This document shows positions 39,673 to 49,726 of a stretch of 64,000 bases of DNA, piece after piece. The position numbers and the translations under genes are program-made. How positions within the stretch are numbered: the first letter of the stretch is position 1; the number at the start of each line of letters is the position of its first letter. Origin of the DNA: Oscillospiraceae bacterium (GTDB lineage: Bacteria > Bacillota > Clostridia > Oscillospirales > Acutalibacteraceae). The notes under the pieces were generated by a model that was not told where the DNA came from, searched no databases, and saw only the letters and a program-made list of their open reading frames with translations. The stretch lies in assembly GCA_015065885.1 (NCBI GenBank), contig SVPJ01000004.1, forward strand, positions 1 through 64,000, given 5' to 3'.

Positions 39673-42306
39673 ATGAAATGGACAGGATTGAACGAACTGC
39701 GTGAAAAATATCTCGCGTTTTTCGAGAGCAAGGGTCACCTGCGTTTGCCCAGTTTTTCGCTGGTGCCGCAGGGGGACAAGTCCTTGCTGCTGATCAACGC
39801 GGGTATGGCACCGATGAAGAAGTACTTCACGGGGGAACTCACCCCGCCGCGCAAGCGGGTGACTACCTGCCAAAAGTGCATCCGCACCCCGGATATCGAG
39901 CGCGTGGGTAAAACGGCGCGTCACGGCACCTATTTTGAGATGCTCGGCAACTTCAGCTTCGGTGACTACTTCAAGCACGAAGCGACCGCGTGGGCGTGGG
40001 AATTCTGCACCGAGGTGCTGGAGTTGCCCGTGGATCGTCTGTGGATCAGCATTTATGAAGAGGATGACGAAGCGTTTGATATCTGGACGAAAGAGGTCGG
40101 CGTGGACCCGTCGCACATCGTGCGTCTGGGCAAGGCAGACAACTTCTGGGAGCACGGCTCGGGTCCCTGCGGCCCCTGCTCCGAGATCCATCTGGACCGC
40201 GGCGAAGAGTTCGGTTGCGGCTCGCCCGATTGCGGCGTGGGTTGCGATTGCGACCGTTTTCTTGAATTCTGGAACTTGGTGTTCACCCAGTTCGATAACG
40301 ACGGCAACAACAACTATACCCGCCTGAAAAACCCGAACATCGACACGGGTATGGGGCTTGAGCGTCTTGCCTGCATTATGCAGGGGGTGAACAACCTCTT
40401 TGAAGTGGACACCGTGCAGAACATCATGAAGCACGTCAGCCGTATCGCAAACGTGCAGTACGGTGACGACGAGCGCACGGATATTTCCCTGCGTGTCATT
40501 ACCGACCACATCCGTTCCACCACCTTTATGATCGGTGACGGTGTGATGCCTTCGAACGAAGGCCGCGGCTACGTGTTGCGCCGTCTGTTGCGCCGTGCGG
40601 CACGTCACGGCCGTCTGCTCGGCATCGGTGAGCCGTTCCTCTATCAAGTGTGCGAAACGGTGATCGCAGAGAACGCCTCCGCCTATCCCGAACTGGGCGA
40701 CAAAGCGGATTTCATCAAGAAACTCATCTTGGTGGAGGAAGAAGCGTTCGGCAAGACGATCGACGCGGGTCTCGCGATGCTGGACGATATGCTCGCGAAC
40801 CTCAACGGTACCGAACTGTCGGGCGCGGATGCGTTCAAACTGTACGATACCTACGGCTTCCCGCTGGATCTGACGCAGGATATTTTGGAAGAAAAAGGGC
40901 TCACGGTGGGTGAGGACGAGTTCCGTGAACTGATGACCGCCCAGCGTGCGCGTGCCCGTGCCGCCCGTAAGGATGCGGGTGCGGACGCGTGGAAGAACAG
41001 CGGCGCGGCACTCAAAGACGTGGCTCCCGCCCGTTTCGTGGGGTATGACACCCTTACCGCCGAAGCGAAGGTTACCGCGCTCGTGAAGGATGAACAGCGT
41101 GTGGAGGAGATCGCGGACGGCGACGCCGCACTGGTGCTTTTGGATGTAACGCCCTTCTACGGCGAGAGCGGCGGTCAGGTGGGCGATATCGGTCTGCTCA
41201 CCAACGAAGGCGTGACGGTCGAGGTGCAAAACACCCTGAAGGGTGCGGACGGCGCGGTGTTGCACGTGGCGGAAGTGAAGCAAGGCACTCTGCGCGTGGG
41301 GGATACCGTCACTGCGGCGGTGGATGCGGCGACCCGCACCGCCACCATGCGTAACCACACGGCGGCACACCTTCTGCAAGCGGCACTGCGTGAATTGCTC
41401 GGCAACCACGTGGAGCAGGCGGGTCAGTTGGTGACGGCGGAGCGTATGCGTTTTGACTTTACCCATTTTTCGGCACTCACGCCCGAGCAGATCGCCGCGG
41501 TGGAAGACCGTGTGAACGGCTGGATCCTGGACGGCGTGGCGGCGGATATCCGCGAGATGCCGATCGACGAAGCGCGTGCCCTCGGTGCGATGGCACTGTT
41601 CGGTGAAAAATACGGCGACGTGGTGCGCGTGGTGCGTTTTGACGGCGTGTCCACCGAACTGTGCGGCGGCACTCACGCGGACAATACCGCAAAGGTCGGT
41701 TTGTTCCGCATTCTGTCGGAAGGCTCGGTCGCGGCGGGTGTGCGCCGTATCGAAGCGGTGACGGGCGCGAATCTGCTTGCCGAATGGCGCCGTGAACACG
41801 CGGTGCTGTTGCAGACGGCGGACGCGATCAAAGCGGCGGGCGCGGACGATATTCTGCGCCGTACCGCCCAGATGACCGCGGAACTGCGCGACCTTAAGAA
41901 AGAACTGGCGGACCTCAAAGCCCAGGCGGCGGCGGGGCAGGCGGGCGACGTGTTTGCCGACGCCAAAGAGATCGGCGGCGTGAAACTCGCCACGGCGGTG
42001 TACCGTGATATCGAATCGGGTGATCTGCGCACCATGTGCGACACCTTGAAGAGCGCGGCAGATAAGAACAAGGGTATCGTGTTGCTGGCGGGTATCAACG
42101 GTGAGTCGGTGACCTTCGTGTGCTACTGTTCGTCGGATGCCGTGAAAGCGGGTGCCAACGCGGGCGCGCTTATTAAAGCGACCTGCACCTTCTGCGGCGG
42201 CAAGGGCGGCGGCCGTCCCGACAGCGCCATGGGCGGCGCGAAAGACGTGAGCCGTGTGGAAGAAGCACTCGCGGCGGCGGCAGATACCGTGGCGTCGATG
42301 CTGTAA
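39673..42306 (+). CDS. alaS: Alanyl-tRNA synthetase
   Basis: A class II synthetase of 877 aa. The catalytic core starts WTGLNELREKYLAFFESKGH, with motif 2 in KCIRTPDIE...HGTYFEMLGNFSFGDYF. The editing domain has HTAAHLLQAALRELLG and the C-x3-H part CGGTHADNTA, and the C-terminal oligomerisation domain contains GGGRPDSAMGG. Full length. ATG 39673 is taken as the start because alignment with family proteins begins at KWTGL; the frame is open through the T-box upstream. Confidence 0.96.
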   Translation: MKWTGLNELREKYLAFFESKGHLRLPSFSLVPQGDKSLLLINAGMAPMKKYFTGELTPPRKRVTTCQKCIRTPDIERVGKTARHGTYFEMLGNFSFGDYFKHEATAWAWEFCTEVLELPVDRLWISIYEEDDEAFDIWTKEVGVDPSHIVRLGKADNFWEHGSGPCGPCSEIHLDRGEEFGCGSPDCGVGCDCDRFLEFWNLVFTQFDNDGNNNYTRLKNPNIDTGMGLERLACIMQGVNNLFEVDTVQNIMKHVSRIANVQYGDDERTDISLRVITDHIRSTTFMIGDGVMPSNEGRGYVLRRLLRRAARHGRLLGIGEPFLYQVCETVIAENASAYPELGDKADFIKKLILVEEEAFGKTIDAGLAMLDDMLANLNGTELSGADAFKLYDTYGFPLDLTQDILEEKGLTVGEDEFRELMTAQRARARAARKDAGADAWKNSGAALKDVAPARFVGYDTLTAEAKVTALVKDEQRVEEIADGDAALVLLDVTPFYGESGGQVGDIGLLTNEGVTVEVQNTLKGADGAVLHVAEVKQGTLRVGDTVTAAVDAATRTATMRNHTAAHLLQAALRELLGNHVEQAGQLVTAERMRFDFTHFSALTPEQIAAVEDRVNGWILDGVAADIREMPIDEARALGAMALFGEKYGDVVRVVRFDGVSTELCGGTHADNTAKVGLFRILSEGSVAAGVRRIEAVTGANLLAEWRREHAVLLQTADAIKAAGADDILRRTAQMTAELRDLKKELADLKAQAAAGQAGDVFADAKEIGGVKLATAVYRDIESGDLRTMCDTLKSAADKNKGIVLLAGINGESVTFVCYCSSDAVKAGANAGALIKATCTFCGGKGGGRPDSAMGGAKDVSRVEEALAAAADTVASML

Positions 42307-42318
42307 GGAGGGCTTGCT

Positions 42319-42651
42319 ATGGATTGCATTTTCTGTAAGATCGCGGCGGGAGAGATCCCCTCGAACAAGGTGTACGAAGACGAGCAGATCGTAGCGTTTT
42401 ACGATATCGAACCGAAGGCACCCGTGCACGTATTGGTCATCCCGAAACAACACGTTACGGGTGCGGCGGCGATCACGGCGGATAACGCGGCGGTGGTGGC
42501 ACACGTGTTTGCCACCATTCCGCAGATCGCCAAAACGCTTGGCATCACCGATTTCCGTGTGGTCACCAACAACGGTGCGGATGCGGGACAGACGGTACAT
42601 CACCTGCATTTCCACATTTTGGGTGGCGGAAAACTCGGTGATATGGCGTAA
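42319..42651 (+). CDS. HIT family protein (HinT-like)
   Basis: A 110-aa nucleoside phosphoramidase-type protein. The N-terminal CIFCKIAAGEIPSNKVYED is typical of HinT. The histidine triad is HHLHFH near 96-101, with GGGKLG after it. GGAGG precedes ATG 42319, 12 bp after alaS, so it is likely co-transcribed. Confidence 0.93.
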   Translation: MDCIFCKIAAGEIPSNKVYEDEQIVAFYDIEPKAPVHVLVIPKQHVTGAAAITADNAAVVAHVFATIPQIAKTLGITDFRVVTNNGADAGQTVHHLHFHILGGGKLGDMA

Positions 42652-42687
42652 CGCCGTTGCCGAAATCACAGGAGAGGAAGAAGACCC

Positions 42688-43572
42688 GTGCAGTATATTG
42701 TGGCGGATCTGGAGTGGAACGGTGCGTATTCCAAAAAAGCGCACGGCTACTTTAACGAGATCATTGAGATCGGTGCGGTCAAACTGAGTGAACGGTTGGA
42801 TATGGTAGATACCTTTCACGTGGTCATCAAGCCCGTAGTCAGCCGTAAGCTCACCCGTTTGGTGAGCGATCTCACCAACATTACGGGCGAGGAGTTGGAG
42901 GACGGCACCACCTTCGCGGCGGCGGCCGAGGAATGGCGACGCTGGGTAGGGGAGGAGGAGTCCATCCTGCTCACGTGGAGCACCACGGATCTGTCGGTAT
43001 TGCTGGAGAATTACCGCTTTCATCTGAAATGCGACCGTATTCCGTTTATGACGAAATATGCCGATCTGCAAGCCTACGTGCAAAAGCATAACGCGCTCGG
43101 TAACGCAGGTCAGCAGGTGGGATTGGCCCGTGCGTGCGAGGCACTCGGCGTTTGTGACGAAGGACTGGAACAGCATCGGGCGTTGGACGACAGCCGTATG
43201 ACCGCTATGATCGCGCAAAAAACGATCGAGTGGACGGCGTTTTCCCCTTTCGTGCGGACGGCGGACAAGGCGTTTTACGACCGTTTGAACTTCAAACCGT
43301 ATTACATACGTGACGCCGAAAGTCCCCTGATCGCCCGTCAGCACTGGCGGTTTCGCTGTCCTGCCTGCGGGCGGGCATTACGCAACCGTAAGGAGTGGCG
43401 GTTTTATAACCAGGCGTTTTGGGCGGAAATGGTGTGCCGCACCTGCGACAAGTCCTACACCGCCCGCGCCCAGTTCCGTAAGAAATTCGACAGCGTGGAG
43501 GTCAAGCGCAAGCTGACCGAAAAGCTGGCGGACGATAAAAAAACAAAAAGTGAGGAGAGAACAACGGTATGA
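42688..43572 (+). CDS. DEDDh 3'-5' exonuclease with C-terminal zinc ribbon
   Basis: A 294-aa protein. Residues about 1-180 form a DEDDh exonuclease: DLEWN (first D and E), WSTTDLSVL (D), and HRALDDSRM (H and D), similar to KapD/ERI-1-type RNases. Residues about 223-255 hold a C-x2-C pair (CPAC) and a second (CRTC), a small zinc ribbon that may bind nucleic acid. A GTG start at 42688. It overlaps mscL by 4 bp. The substrate is unknown. Confidence 0.82.
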   Translation: MQYIVADLEWNGAYSKKAHGYFNEIIEIGAVKLSERLDMVDTFHVVIKPVVSRKLTRLVSDLTNITGEELEDGTTFAAAAEEWRRWVGEEESILLTWSTTDLSVLLENYRFHLKCDRIPFMTKYADLQAYVQKHNALGNAGQQVGLARACEALGVCDEGLEQHRALDDSRMTAMIAQKTIEWTAFSPFVRTADKAFYDRLNFKPYYIRDAESPLIARQHWRFRCPACGRALRNRKEWRFYNQAFWAEMVCRTCDKSYTARAQFRKKFDSVEVKRKLTEKLADDKKTKSEERTTV

Positions 43573-44048
43573 AAAAGTTTTTTGGCGAATTTAAGACCTT
43601 TGCCCTGCGCGGCAACGTGATCGATCTGGCGGTCGGCGTGATCATCGGCGGTGCGTTCCAGAAGATCGTCACCTCGGTAGTGAACGATCTCATTATGCCG
43701 TGGATCGGTCTGTTGACCGGCGGCACCAACTTTGCGGATCAGTTTACCGTTTTGAAGCTGCCCGAGGGCGTGACGGCAGAGATGGTGACGTCGCTGGAGG
43801 TGGCAAAGGAACTCGGCGTGACCACCTTTAACTACGGTGCGTTTATCACGGCGGTCATCGATTTCATCATTATGGCGTTCATCATCTTCCTTTTGGTGAA
43901 GGGCATCAACAAGCTCTCCACTCTGAAGAAGGCAGAGGAAGAAGTCCCCGCAGAGCCCACCACCAAGATCTGCCCGTTCTGCAAGAGCGAGATCGCCATC
44001 GAAGCGACCCGTTGTGCGCATTGCACGTCCGAACTGCCGAACGAATAA
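43569..44048 (+). CDS. mscL: Large-conductance mechanosensitive channel with added zinc ribbon
   Basis: A 159-aa Msc[24 protein letters not shown] forms TM1 with the conserved pore glycines, and TM2 is at about 92-112 ([20 protein letters not shown]). It protects cells against sudden osmotic downshift. The C-terminus carries a tail of about 28 residues with C135, C138, C149 and C152 ([18 protein letters not shown]), a zinc ribbon not found in E. coli MscL. Start ATG 43569. Confidence 0.92.
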   Translation: MKKFFGEFKTFALRGNVIDLAVGVIIGGAFQKIVTSVVNDLIMPWIGLLTGGTNFADQFTVLKLPEGVTAEMVTSLEVAKELGVTTFNYGAFITAVIDFIIMAFIIFLLVKGINKLSTLKKAEEEVPAEPTTKICPFCKSEIAIEATRCAHCTSELPNE

Positions 44049-44074
44049 ATTTTTCGAAAAATTGCAAAAAACAC

Positions 44075-44103
44075 TTGCAATTTTTCCGACAGTGTGCTAT
44101 CAT
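44075..44103 (+). promoter_or_regulatory. rplS promoter
   Basis: TTGCAA (44075-44080), 17 nt, TATCAT (44098-44103). Confidence 0.7.
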
Positions 44104-44109
44104 TGATAG

Positions 44110-44205
44110 GCTATGGTCGGTCACTGTGACCGTTCCGTGCTTGATGCAAAGCATCAGGACGATGGTCCTCTGCCCACCTCGTTGGGCACGAACATCGGAA
44201 AAGTT
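44110..44205 (+). promoter_or_regulatory. L19-type leader RNA of rplS
   Basis: Three hairpins precede the gene: GGTCACTGTGACC, TGATGC-AAA-GCATCA and TGCCCA-CCTCG-TTGGGCA. Firmicutes rplS has a known autoregulatory leader bound by L19, so this leader probably serves the same role; the match was made by position and shape only. Confidence 0.6.
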
Positions 44206-44220
44206 AGGGAGGATTTAGAA

Positions 44221-44562
44221 ATGGATGCATTGAAACTCATTGCAGCAGACAGCCTGAAGGAAGCGGCACCGGCGTTCGAGATCGGTGACACCATCCGCGT
44301 GGACGTGAAGATCCGCGAAGGCGAGCGCGAGCGTATCCAGGCTTTCGAAGGCACTGTGATCGCGAAGAAGGGCAGCGGCGTGGCCGAGACCTTCACCGTG
44401 CGCCGTGTGTCGTACGGTGTCGGTGTGGAGCGTGTGTTCCCCCTGCATTCCCCCAACGTGGCGGGTGTGAAGATCGTCCGTCGCGGTAAGGTGCGCAGAA
44501 GCAAGCTGTACTATCTGCGTGATCGCGTGGGTAAGGCTGCGAAGGTTAAGGAACTGCTGTAA
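44221..44562 (+). CDS. rplS: 50S ribosomal protein L19
   Basis: A 113-aa protein with the L19 core: [51 protein letters not shown] and [18 protein letters not shown]19 sits at the 30S-50S interface. ATG 44221 follows GGAGG; the open frame extends into the leader but not as protein. A terminator follows at 44590. Confidence 0.97.
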   Translation: MDALKLIAADSLKEAAPAFEIGDTIRVDVKIREGERERIQAFEGTVIAKKGSGVAETFTVRRVSYGVGVERVFPLHSPNVAGVKIVRRGKVRRSKLYYLRDRVGKAAKVKELL

Positions 44563-44589
44563 GCCGTCCCCAAACAAAGCACAACGAAA

Positions 44590-44617
44590 AAGGAGTGGTT
44601 TTGACCACTCCTTTTTT
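44590..44617 (+). terminator. Terminator after rplS
   Basis: AAGGAGTGGT pairs with ACCACTCCTT around TTTG, then T4. Confidence 0.92.
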
Positions 44618-44709
44618 GCACTTTTTAAAAGAAAAAAGGGTTTTACACTTTTCTTTTCTTGCAAGGTGTGTTATACTGTACGTATGTGTAACGAAATGAG
44701 GGAAACATC

Positions 44710-45354
44710 ATGAATGAGTTTGATCATACCGTACCTACCGAAGCGGACGTGCCGACGGCACAAACGGTCGTGGAGCCTGCCGCTGAGGAGACGGCTGTCG
44801 TCTCTGCTCCCGTCGAGGAAAAAAGCTGGCTGCACACGATGTACGAGCTGATGGGTAACATCGCCGTTGCCCTGTTGCTCATCACGGTACTGCTCGGTTT
44901 TTGCTTCCGCCAGGTGGTGGTGGACGGCAACTCGATGAACGATACGTTGAATAATAAAGATCGCCTGCTGTTGCAAACGGTGTTTTATACCCCCGAGCGG
45001 GAGGATATCGTGGTGATCTATCAGGAGGAAGAACCCGAAAAACCGCTTATCAAGCGTGTGATCGCGCTGGGTGGCGACGCGGTGAGGATGAATCCCGTCA
45101 CCAACGAGGTGTATCTGAAAAAAGCGGGAGAGAACAGTTGGAAGCTGTTGCAGGAGCCCTACGTGAATTATCCGTTGGGATGGGGTATCGCGTGGGACGA
45201 GGATAACGAGATCGTCGTGCCCGAAGGACACGTGTTCGTGTTGGGGGATCACCGCAACGATTCCCGCGACAGCCGCACCATCGGATGCATTAAGGAAGAA
45301 AACGTCGTGGGCGGCGTGCTGTGGCGCTTGCTGCCCTTTGGAGGAGTACGATGA
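44710..45354 (+). CDS. lepB: Signal peptidase I
   Basis: A 214-aa membrane serine protease that cuts signal peptides. It has an acidic N-terminal tail of about 38 residues, one membrane helix (about 50-65), the catalytic Ser75 in GNSMNDTL, the catalytic Lys115 in IKRVIALGGD, and box E GDHRNDSRDSR. The long acidic cytoplasmic tail is a slight oddity. Its last codons overlap the RbgA gene by 4 bp. Confidence 0.95.
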   Translation: MNEFDHTVPTEADVPTAQTVVEPAAEETAVVSAPVEEKSWLHTMYELMGNIAVALLLITVLLGFCFRQVVVDGNSMNDTLNNKDRLLLQTVFYTPEREDIVVIYQEEEPEKPLIKRVIALGGDAVRMNPVTNEVYLKKAGENSWKLLQEPYVNYPLGWGIAWDEDNEIVVPEGHVFVLGDHRNDSRDSRTIGCIKEENVVGGVLWRLLPFGGVR

Positions 45355-46232
45355 CGGAGCAAGAAAAGGGACGGGTGATCCAGTGGTTTCCGGGTCATAT
45401 GACCCGTACCCGCCGCAAGATCAAGGAGTGCCTGCCGCTCATTGATCTGGTGGTGGAGATATTGGATGCCCGCATTCCGCTGGCCAGCCGCAACCCGGAT
45501 ATGGACACGTTGGTGGCAGGGAAGCCGCGTCTGGTGATCCTTAACAAAGCGGATATGGCGGACGAAGCCGCTACTGCCGCGTGGGTGGCGTATTACCGAA
45601 AAAAGGGTATGGCCGCGCTGGCGCTGGATTGTAAGAGCGGGCGCGGTGTGAATGGGTTCGTTCCCGCTATGCGGGCGGTGATGTCCGATAAGATCGCCGC
45701 CTGGGAAGCGAAAGGCATGGTCAATCGTCCCGTGCGGGCGATGGTGGTGGGGATCCCCAATGCGGGGAAATCCTCCTTTATCAACCGTTTGGCACGCGGC
45801 GGCAAGGCCAAGGTGGAGGATCGCCCCGGCGTTACGCGGGACAACCGTTGGTTTACGGTGGAGGCGGGGGCGTTGCTGCTGGATACCCCCGGCGTGCTTT
45901 GGCCGAAGTTTGAGGATCAAGAGGTGGCACGCCGCCTTGCCTATACGGGTGCCATCCGTGACGAGATACTGGACACCGAAGAACTTGCGTGCGGCTTACT
46001 GCAGCTGTTAGCAGAGGACTACCGTGATCTGCTGTGTGCACGGTATCGCCTGACGGCGGAGGATCTTGAGACGTGTGCCGACAGTTGGGATCTTCTCTGC
46101 CTGGTCGGTAAAAAGCGCGGGATGCTGGTCTCAGGCGGTGAGGTAAATACCGAACGCGCCGCCACGATGCTGCTGGATGAATTCCGCGGTGCCAAGATCG
46201 GACGTATCACACTGGAAAGACCGGAGGAGTAA
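45351..46232 (+). CDS. rbgA: Ribosome biogenesis GTPase RbgA (YlqF)
   Basis: A 293-aa circularly permuted GTPase needed for late 50S assembly. The motif order is permuted: NKAD (G4) near 65, then GIPNAGKSS (G1) near 131-139, then DTPG (G3) near 180. The opening [15 protein letters not shown] is the RbgA signature. GAGGAG precedes ATG 45351. Confidence 0.95.
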   Translation: MTEQEKGRVIQWFPGHMTRTRRKIKECLPLIDLVVEILDARIPLASRNPDMDTLVAGKPRLVILNKADMADEAATAAWVAYYRKKGMAALALDCKSGRGVNGFVPAMRAVMSDKIAAWEAKGMVNRPVRAMVVGIPNAGKSSFINRLARGGKAKVEDRPGVTRDNRWFTVEAGALLLDTPGVLWPKFEDQEVARRLAYTGAIRDEILDTEELACGLLQLLAEDYRDLLCARYRLTAEDLETCADSWDLLCLVGKKRGMLVSGGEVNTERAATMLLDEFRGAKIGRITLERPEE

Positions 46233-46237
46233 GACCG

Positions 46238-46855
46238 ATGGAAGACAAGCAGTACACCAATTACGAATTTGACGCACTGTACCGCGAGCGGGGCGTTTGG
46301 CATCTGTGCGGGGTGGATGAAGCCGGACGCGGTCCGCTGGCGGGTCCCGTCTATGCGGCGGCGGTCATTCTGGATCCCGACGTGGTCATCGACGGGGTGA
46401 ACGATTCCAAAAAACTCTCCGAAAAACGGCGGGAAGCGCTGTTTGACGAGATATGCGAAAAAGCGGTGGCGTACGGCATCGCTTCGGCTTCGGTGGAGGA
46501 GATCGAGGAACTGAACATTTTGCAGGCGACCTTTTTGGCGATGTCGCGGGCGGTGGCGGCACTTTCTCTCACACCCGATCTCGTGCTGGTGGACGGCAAT
46601 CAGGTGCCCCGCGGGATCGACCGTCCCATCGAAACGGTGGTGAAGGGGGACGCCCGCTCCGCCTCCATTGCGGCGGCGTCCATTTTGGCAAAGGTCAGCC
46701 GTGACCGCTATATGCTCACGTTGGACGAGCAGTATCCGCAATACGCGTTTTCGAAGCATAAGGGCTACGGCACGAAGGTGCACTGCGAAGCGTTGCAGAC
46801 CTTTGGCCCTTCCCCCGAACATCGTCTGAGTTTCCTCAAAAACATTCTGGGATAA
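46238..46855 (+). CDS. rnhB: Ribonuclease HII
   Basis: A 205-aa enzyme that removes RNA from RNA-DNA hybrids and single ribonucleotides. Catalytic D27-E28 in [14 protein letters not shown], the acid in LVLVDGNQ and the helix [17 protein letters not shown] are present. The C-terminal [14 protein letters not shown] is typical. Rbg-rnhB-yraN is a common Firmicute gene order. Confidence 0.96.
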   Translation: MEDKQYTNYEFDALYRERGVWHLCGVDEAGRGPLAGPVYAAAVILDPDVVIDGVNDSKKLSEKRREALFDEICEKAVAYGIASASVEEIEELNILQATFLAMSRAVAALSLTPDLVLVDGNQVPRGIDRPIETVVKGDARSASIAAASILAKVSRDRYMLTLDEQYPQYAFSKHKGYGTKVHCEALQTFGPSPEHRLSFLKNILG

Positions 46856-46868
46856 GGATCGGATACCT

Positions 46869-47255
46869 ATGGCAAAAGTATCGGCAGGCGCGGCGGGCGA
46901 AGTGCTCGCCGCACGCTTTTTGCGTGACAAGGGATACACCATTACAGCGGCAAACGTGCATTCGCGTTTCGGTGAAATTGACATAATTGCCGAGGATGGG
47001 CAATATATTGCCTTCGTAGAGGTAAAGACCCGCAGCGAACACGCCTTGTATACCCCGCGTGAGGCGGTGACGCGTGTAAAGCAGCGGAAGATCCTCGGCA
47101 CGGCGGCGATGTATCTTCAGCGACATCCCACCGCCAAGCAGCCGCGCTTTGACGTGATCGAGATCGTCACGGCCACGGGTCATCCGATGAAGGCACTGGA
47201 GATCAATCATATCATGGGCGCTTACGAAACGGAGGGCCTGCATGCCGCTTTTTGA
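46869..47255 (+). CDS. YraN/UPF0102 family nuclease-fold protein
   Basis: A 128-aa protein with the PD-(D/E)XK-like core GEIDIIAED...YIAFVEVKTRS, which is the family signature. Its biochemical role is not established in bacteria; it normally sits after rnhB, as it does here. It overlaps the next gene by 14 bp. Confidence 0.9.
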   Translation: MAKVSAGAAGEVLAARFLRDKGYTITAANVHSRFGEIDIIAEDGQYIAFVEVKTRSEHALYTPREAVTRVKQRKILGTAAMYLQRHPTAKQPRFDVIEIVTATGHPMKALEINHIMGAYETEGLHAAF

Positions 47256-48141
47256 CCTGCATTGTGACACCTTGTACGAGGTTTACACCAAAAAATACCC
47301 CCTATCCGAAAACGACGGCCATATTGACCTTTTACGCGCGGCACGATATACGCCGTACGTGCAGACGTTTGCGGTGTGGATACCCGAAGACCTGCGCGGT
47401 GATGCCGCGTGGGATTTTTGTTGTCGCGTGTTGGCCTGCGCCGAAGGGAAGGGACTGCACCTTTGGCGTAAAGGGGAATGCCTTGATAGTTGTTTGCACT
47501 CGCATAAGCCTGTCGGCATACTCGCGGTGGAGGGCGGTGCGGCGTTGGGGGAGGACGTCACCCGCATCGACACCCTAGCCGCCGGCGGCGTACGGTATAT
47601 TACTCTCACGTGGAACGGGGAGAACGCACTCGGCAACGGGTGCCTCTCGCCTTGTCGCGACGGGTTGACCCCGTTTGGCAAAGACGCGGTGCGGCGTATG
47701 GAGCGGGCAGGGGTGACGGTGGACGTTTCCCACCTAAACGAGGCGGGCTTTTGGGATGTGGCGCATATGGCAGAAAAGCCGTTCATCGCAAGTCACTCCA
47801 ATGCGGCGGCGGTGTGTCCGCACCCGCGCAATCTGACCGATCGGCAGTTTCGGGCTATCGTGGAACACGGCGGTTTGGTGGGGATCAATCTGTGCGCCGA
47901 CTTTTTGGGGGAGGCCACGTTCGAAGCGGTCGAACGCCATTTGTATCACTTTTGGGAATGCGGCGGGGAGCATACCGTTGCCTTCGGTGCCGACTTGGAT
48001 GGGGCGGCTATGCCCGCCGCGTGGGACGGCGTGGCGGTGATGGAGCGGATTTTTGAATTTCTATACCGCAAAAACTACGATAGTGACCTGCTTTCCCGCC
48101 TTTTTTTCGGTAATTGCTACAATTTTTTCCGACGGCTTTGA
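47242..48141 (+). CDS. Membrane dipeptidase (peptidase M19)
   Basis: A 299-aa zinc dipeptidase of the renal dipeptidase family. Metal ligands are visible in LFDLHCDTLYE (H-x-D), LAVEGGAALG (E), VDVSHLNEAGFWD (H) and PFIASHSNA (H). It also has NLCADFL and GADLDGAAMPAAW. It likely cleaves dipeptides or D-amino-acid-containing peptides. Overlaps yraN by 14 bp. The thrC promoter lies over its stop. Confidence 0.9.
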   Translation: MPLFDLHCDTLYEVYTKKYPLSENDGHIDLLRAARYTPYVQTFAVWIPEDLRGDAAWDFCCRVLACAEGKGLHLWRKGECLDSCLHSHKPVGILAVEGGAALGEDVTRIDTLAAGGVRYITLTWNGENALGNGCLSPCRDGLTPFGKDAVRRMERAGVTVDVSHLNEAGFWDVAHMAEKPFIASHSNAAAVCPHPRNLTDRQFRAIVEHGGLVGINLCADFLGEATFEAVERHLYHFWECGGEHTVAFGADLDGAAMPAAWDGVAVMERIFEFLYRKNYDSDLLSRLFFGNCYNFFRRL

Positions 48142-48166
48142 CAAACGGAAAAACCTGCGGTATAAT
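48138..48166 (+). promoter_or_regulatory. thrC promoter
   Basis: TTGACA (48138-48143), 17 nt, TATAAT (48161-48166): perfect consensus, overlapping the upstream stop codon. Confidence 0.88.
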
Positions 48167-48214
48167 AAACTGATTTCTTTTATATATAAGGACTCTGAAC
48201 GGAGGAGATCGCAG

Positions 48215-49720
48215 ATGAAGTATTGCAGTACACGGGACGGTGCCGTACGTGCGACGGCGGCCGAAGCGATCGCCCGCGGCATTTCGCCCGACGGCGGTCT
48301 GTACGTGCCGACCGCCTTGCCACGGCTGACACCCGCCCGTATTGAAGAACTGGCCTCTATGCCGTACGCGGCACGGGCGGCGGCGGTGCTGGGCGAGTTT
48401 CTCGGTGACTTTACGGCTGACGAGGTGCGGGAATGTACCGATGCAGCGTACGCCACGGGACGCTTCCGCCACCAAGACGTTGCCCCGCTGACCGAACTGT
48501 CCGAGGGCGAACATATTCTGGAACTGTGGCACGGCCCGACCTGTGCGTTCAAGGATATGGCGTTGCAGATCCTGCCGCACCTGATGCGCGTGTCTGCCGC
48601 CAAAACGGGGGACGGCAAAGAGATCGTCATTCTGGTCGCCACCTCGGGCGATACCGGCAAGGCGGCACTGGAAGGTTTCCGCGATGCCAAGGGCACCCGT
48701 ATTCTGGTATTCTATCCCGAAGACGGCGTCAGCCCGATGCAGAAGTTGCAAATGGCGACGCAGGAAGGCGAAAACGTCGCGGTCTGTGCCATTCGCGGCA
48801 ACTTCGACGATGCCCAGACGGGTGTGAAGCAGATCTTCACCGACGCGGCGATCGGCGAAACGCTCGCGGCGAACGGGATGCAGTTCTCCAGTGCCAACTC
48901 CATCAACTGGGGGCGTCTGGCGCCGCAGATCGTCTACTACGTTTCGGCGTACTGCGATCTTTTGAAGGCGGGCACCATCCGTATGGGTGATCCCGTGAAC
49001 GTTGCGGTGCCTACCGGCAACTTCGGCAACATTTTGGCGGCGTACTATGCGCGTGAGATGGGACTGCCGATCAACAAACTGATCTGTGCATCCAACCGCA
49101 ACCGCGTGTTGACCGATTTCCTGACCACGGGTGTGTACGACCGCAACCGTGCGTTCTATACCACCACCTCGCCGTCGATGGATATTCTCATCTCCTCGAA
49201 TCTGGAGCGCCTTTTGTACCACCTTTCGGGTAACGACGACGCGGTCATCCGCACGCTGATGACGCAGCTGAACGAGCAGGGACGCTACACCGTGCCGGAC
49301 GACCTGCTCGCCCGCGTGCGCGACCTGTTCTGGGCAGGCTGCTGTGACGATGAAGCGGCGGCCGCCACCATTCGTGAGAAATTTGATGCCCATCACTATC
49401 TGCTGGATACCCACACCGCCGTGGCGGTGAAGGTGTACGGCGATTACCGTCGCGAAACGGGGGATACCACCCCGACAGTCATTGCGTCCACCGCCAACCC
49501 CTACAAATTTTCCGCAAGCGTGCTGGAAGCCTTGAACGGCGACACGGCAGGTTTGGATGAATTCCAAAAGGTGGAGGCACTGCATGCACTGACCGCACAC
49601 GAAGTGCCGGCTCCGCTCGCCGACCTTAAGGGCAAGGCAGTGCGCTTCAAGGACGTGTGTGACCGTGACAAGGCGGCGATGCGTGCCGTGGTGTTCGGTA
49701 TGCTGAACGTCGCGGAGTAA
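48215..49720 (+). CDS. thrC: Threonine synthase
   Basis: A PLP enzyme of 501 aa that makes threonine from O-phosphohomoserine. It starts KYCSTRDGAVRATAAEAIARG, with the PLP lysine in GPTCAFKDMALQ (about K113) and the phosphate-binding VATSGDTGKAAL. The long form is the one found in Clostridia. GGAGGAG precedes ATG 48215. No other threonine genes are nearby. Confidence 0.95.
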   Translation: MKYCSTRDGAVRATAAEAIARGISPDGGLYVPTALPRLTPARIEELASMPYAARAAAVLGEFLGDFTADEVRECTDAAYATGRFRHQDVAPLTELSEGEHILELWHGPTCAFKDMALQILPHLMRVSAAKTGDGKEIVILVATSGDTGKAALEGFRDAKGTRILVFYPEDGVSPMQKLQMATQEGENVAVCAIRGNFDDAQTGVKQIFTDAAIGETLAANGMQFSSANSINWGRLAPQIVYYVSAYCDLLKAGTIRMGDPVNVAVPTGNFGNILAAYYAREMGLPINKLICASNRNRVLTDFLTTGVYDRNRAFYTTTSPSMDILISSNLERLLYHLSGNDDAVIRTLMTQLNEQGRYTVPDDLLARVRDLFWAGCCDDEAAAATIREKFDAHHYLLDTHTAVAVKVYGDYRRETGDTTPTVIASTANPYKFSASVLEALNGDTAGLDEFQKVEALHALTAHEVPAPLADLKGKAVRFKDVCDRDKAAMRAVVFGMLNVAE

Positions 49721-49726
49721 CACGGT

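Noticed and set aside
39208..43344. A long minus-strand open frame (over 1300 codons) opposite alaS and its neighbours
   Set aside because: Same cause: it mirrors the third-position bias of alaS and spans unrelated genes and the T-box.
44620..44709. A promoter for lepB
   Set aside because: TATACT near 44672 has no -35 box at the right distance. I cannot support a call.
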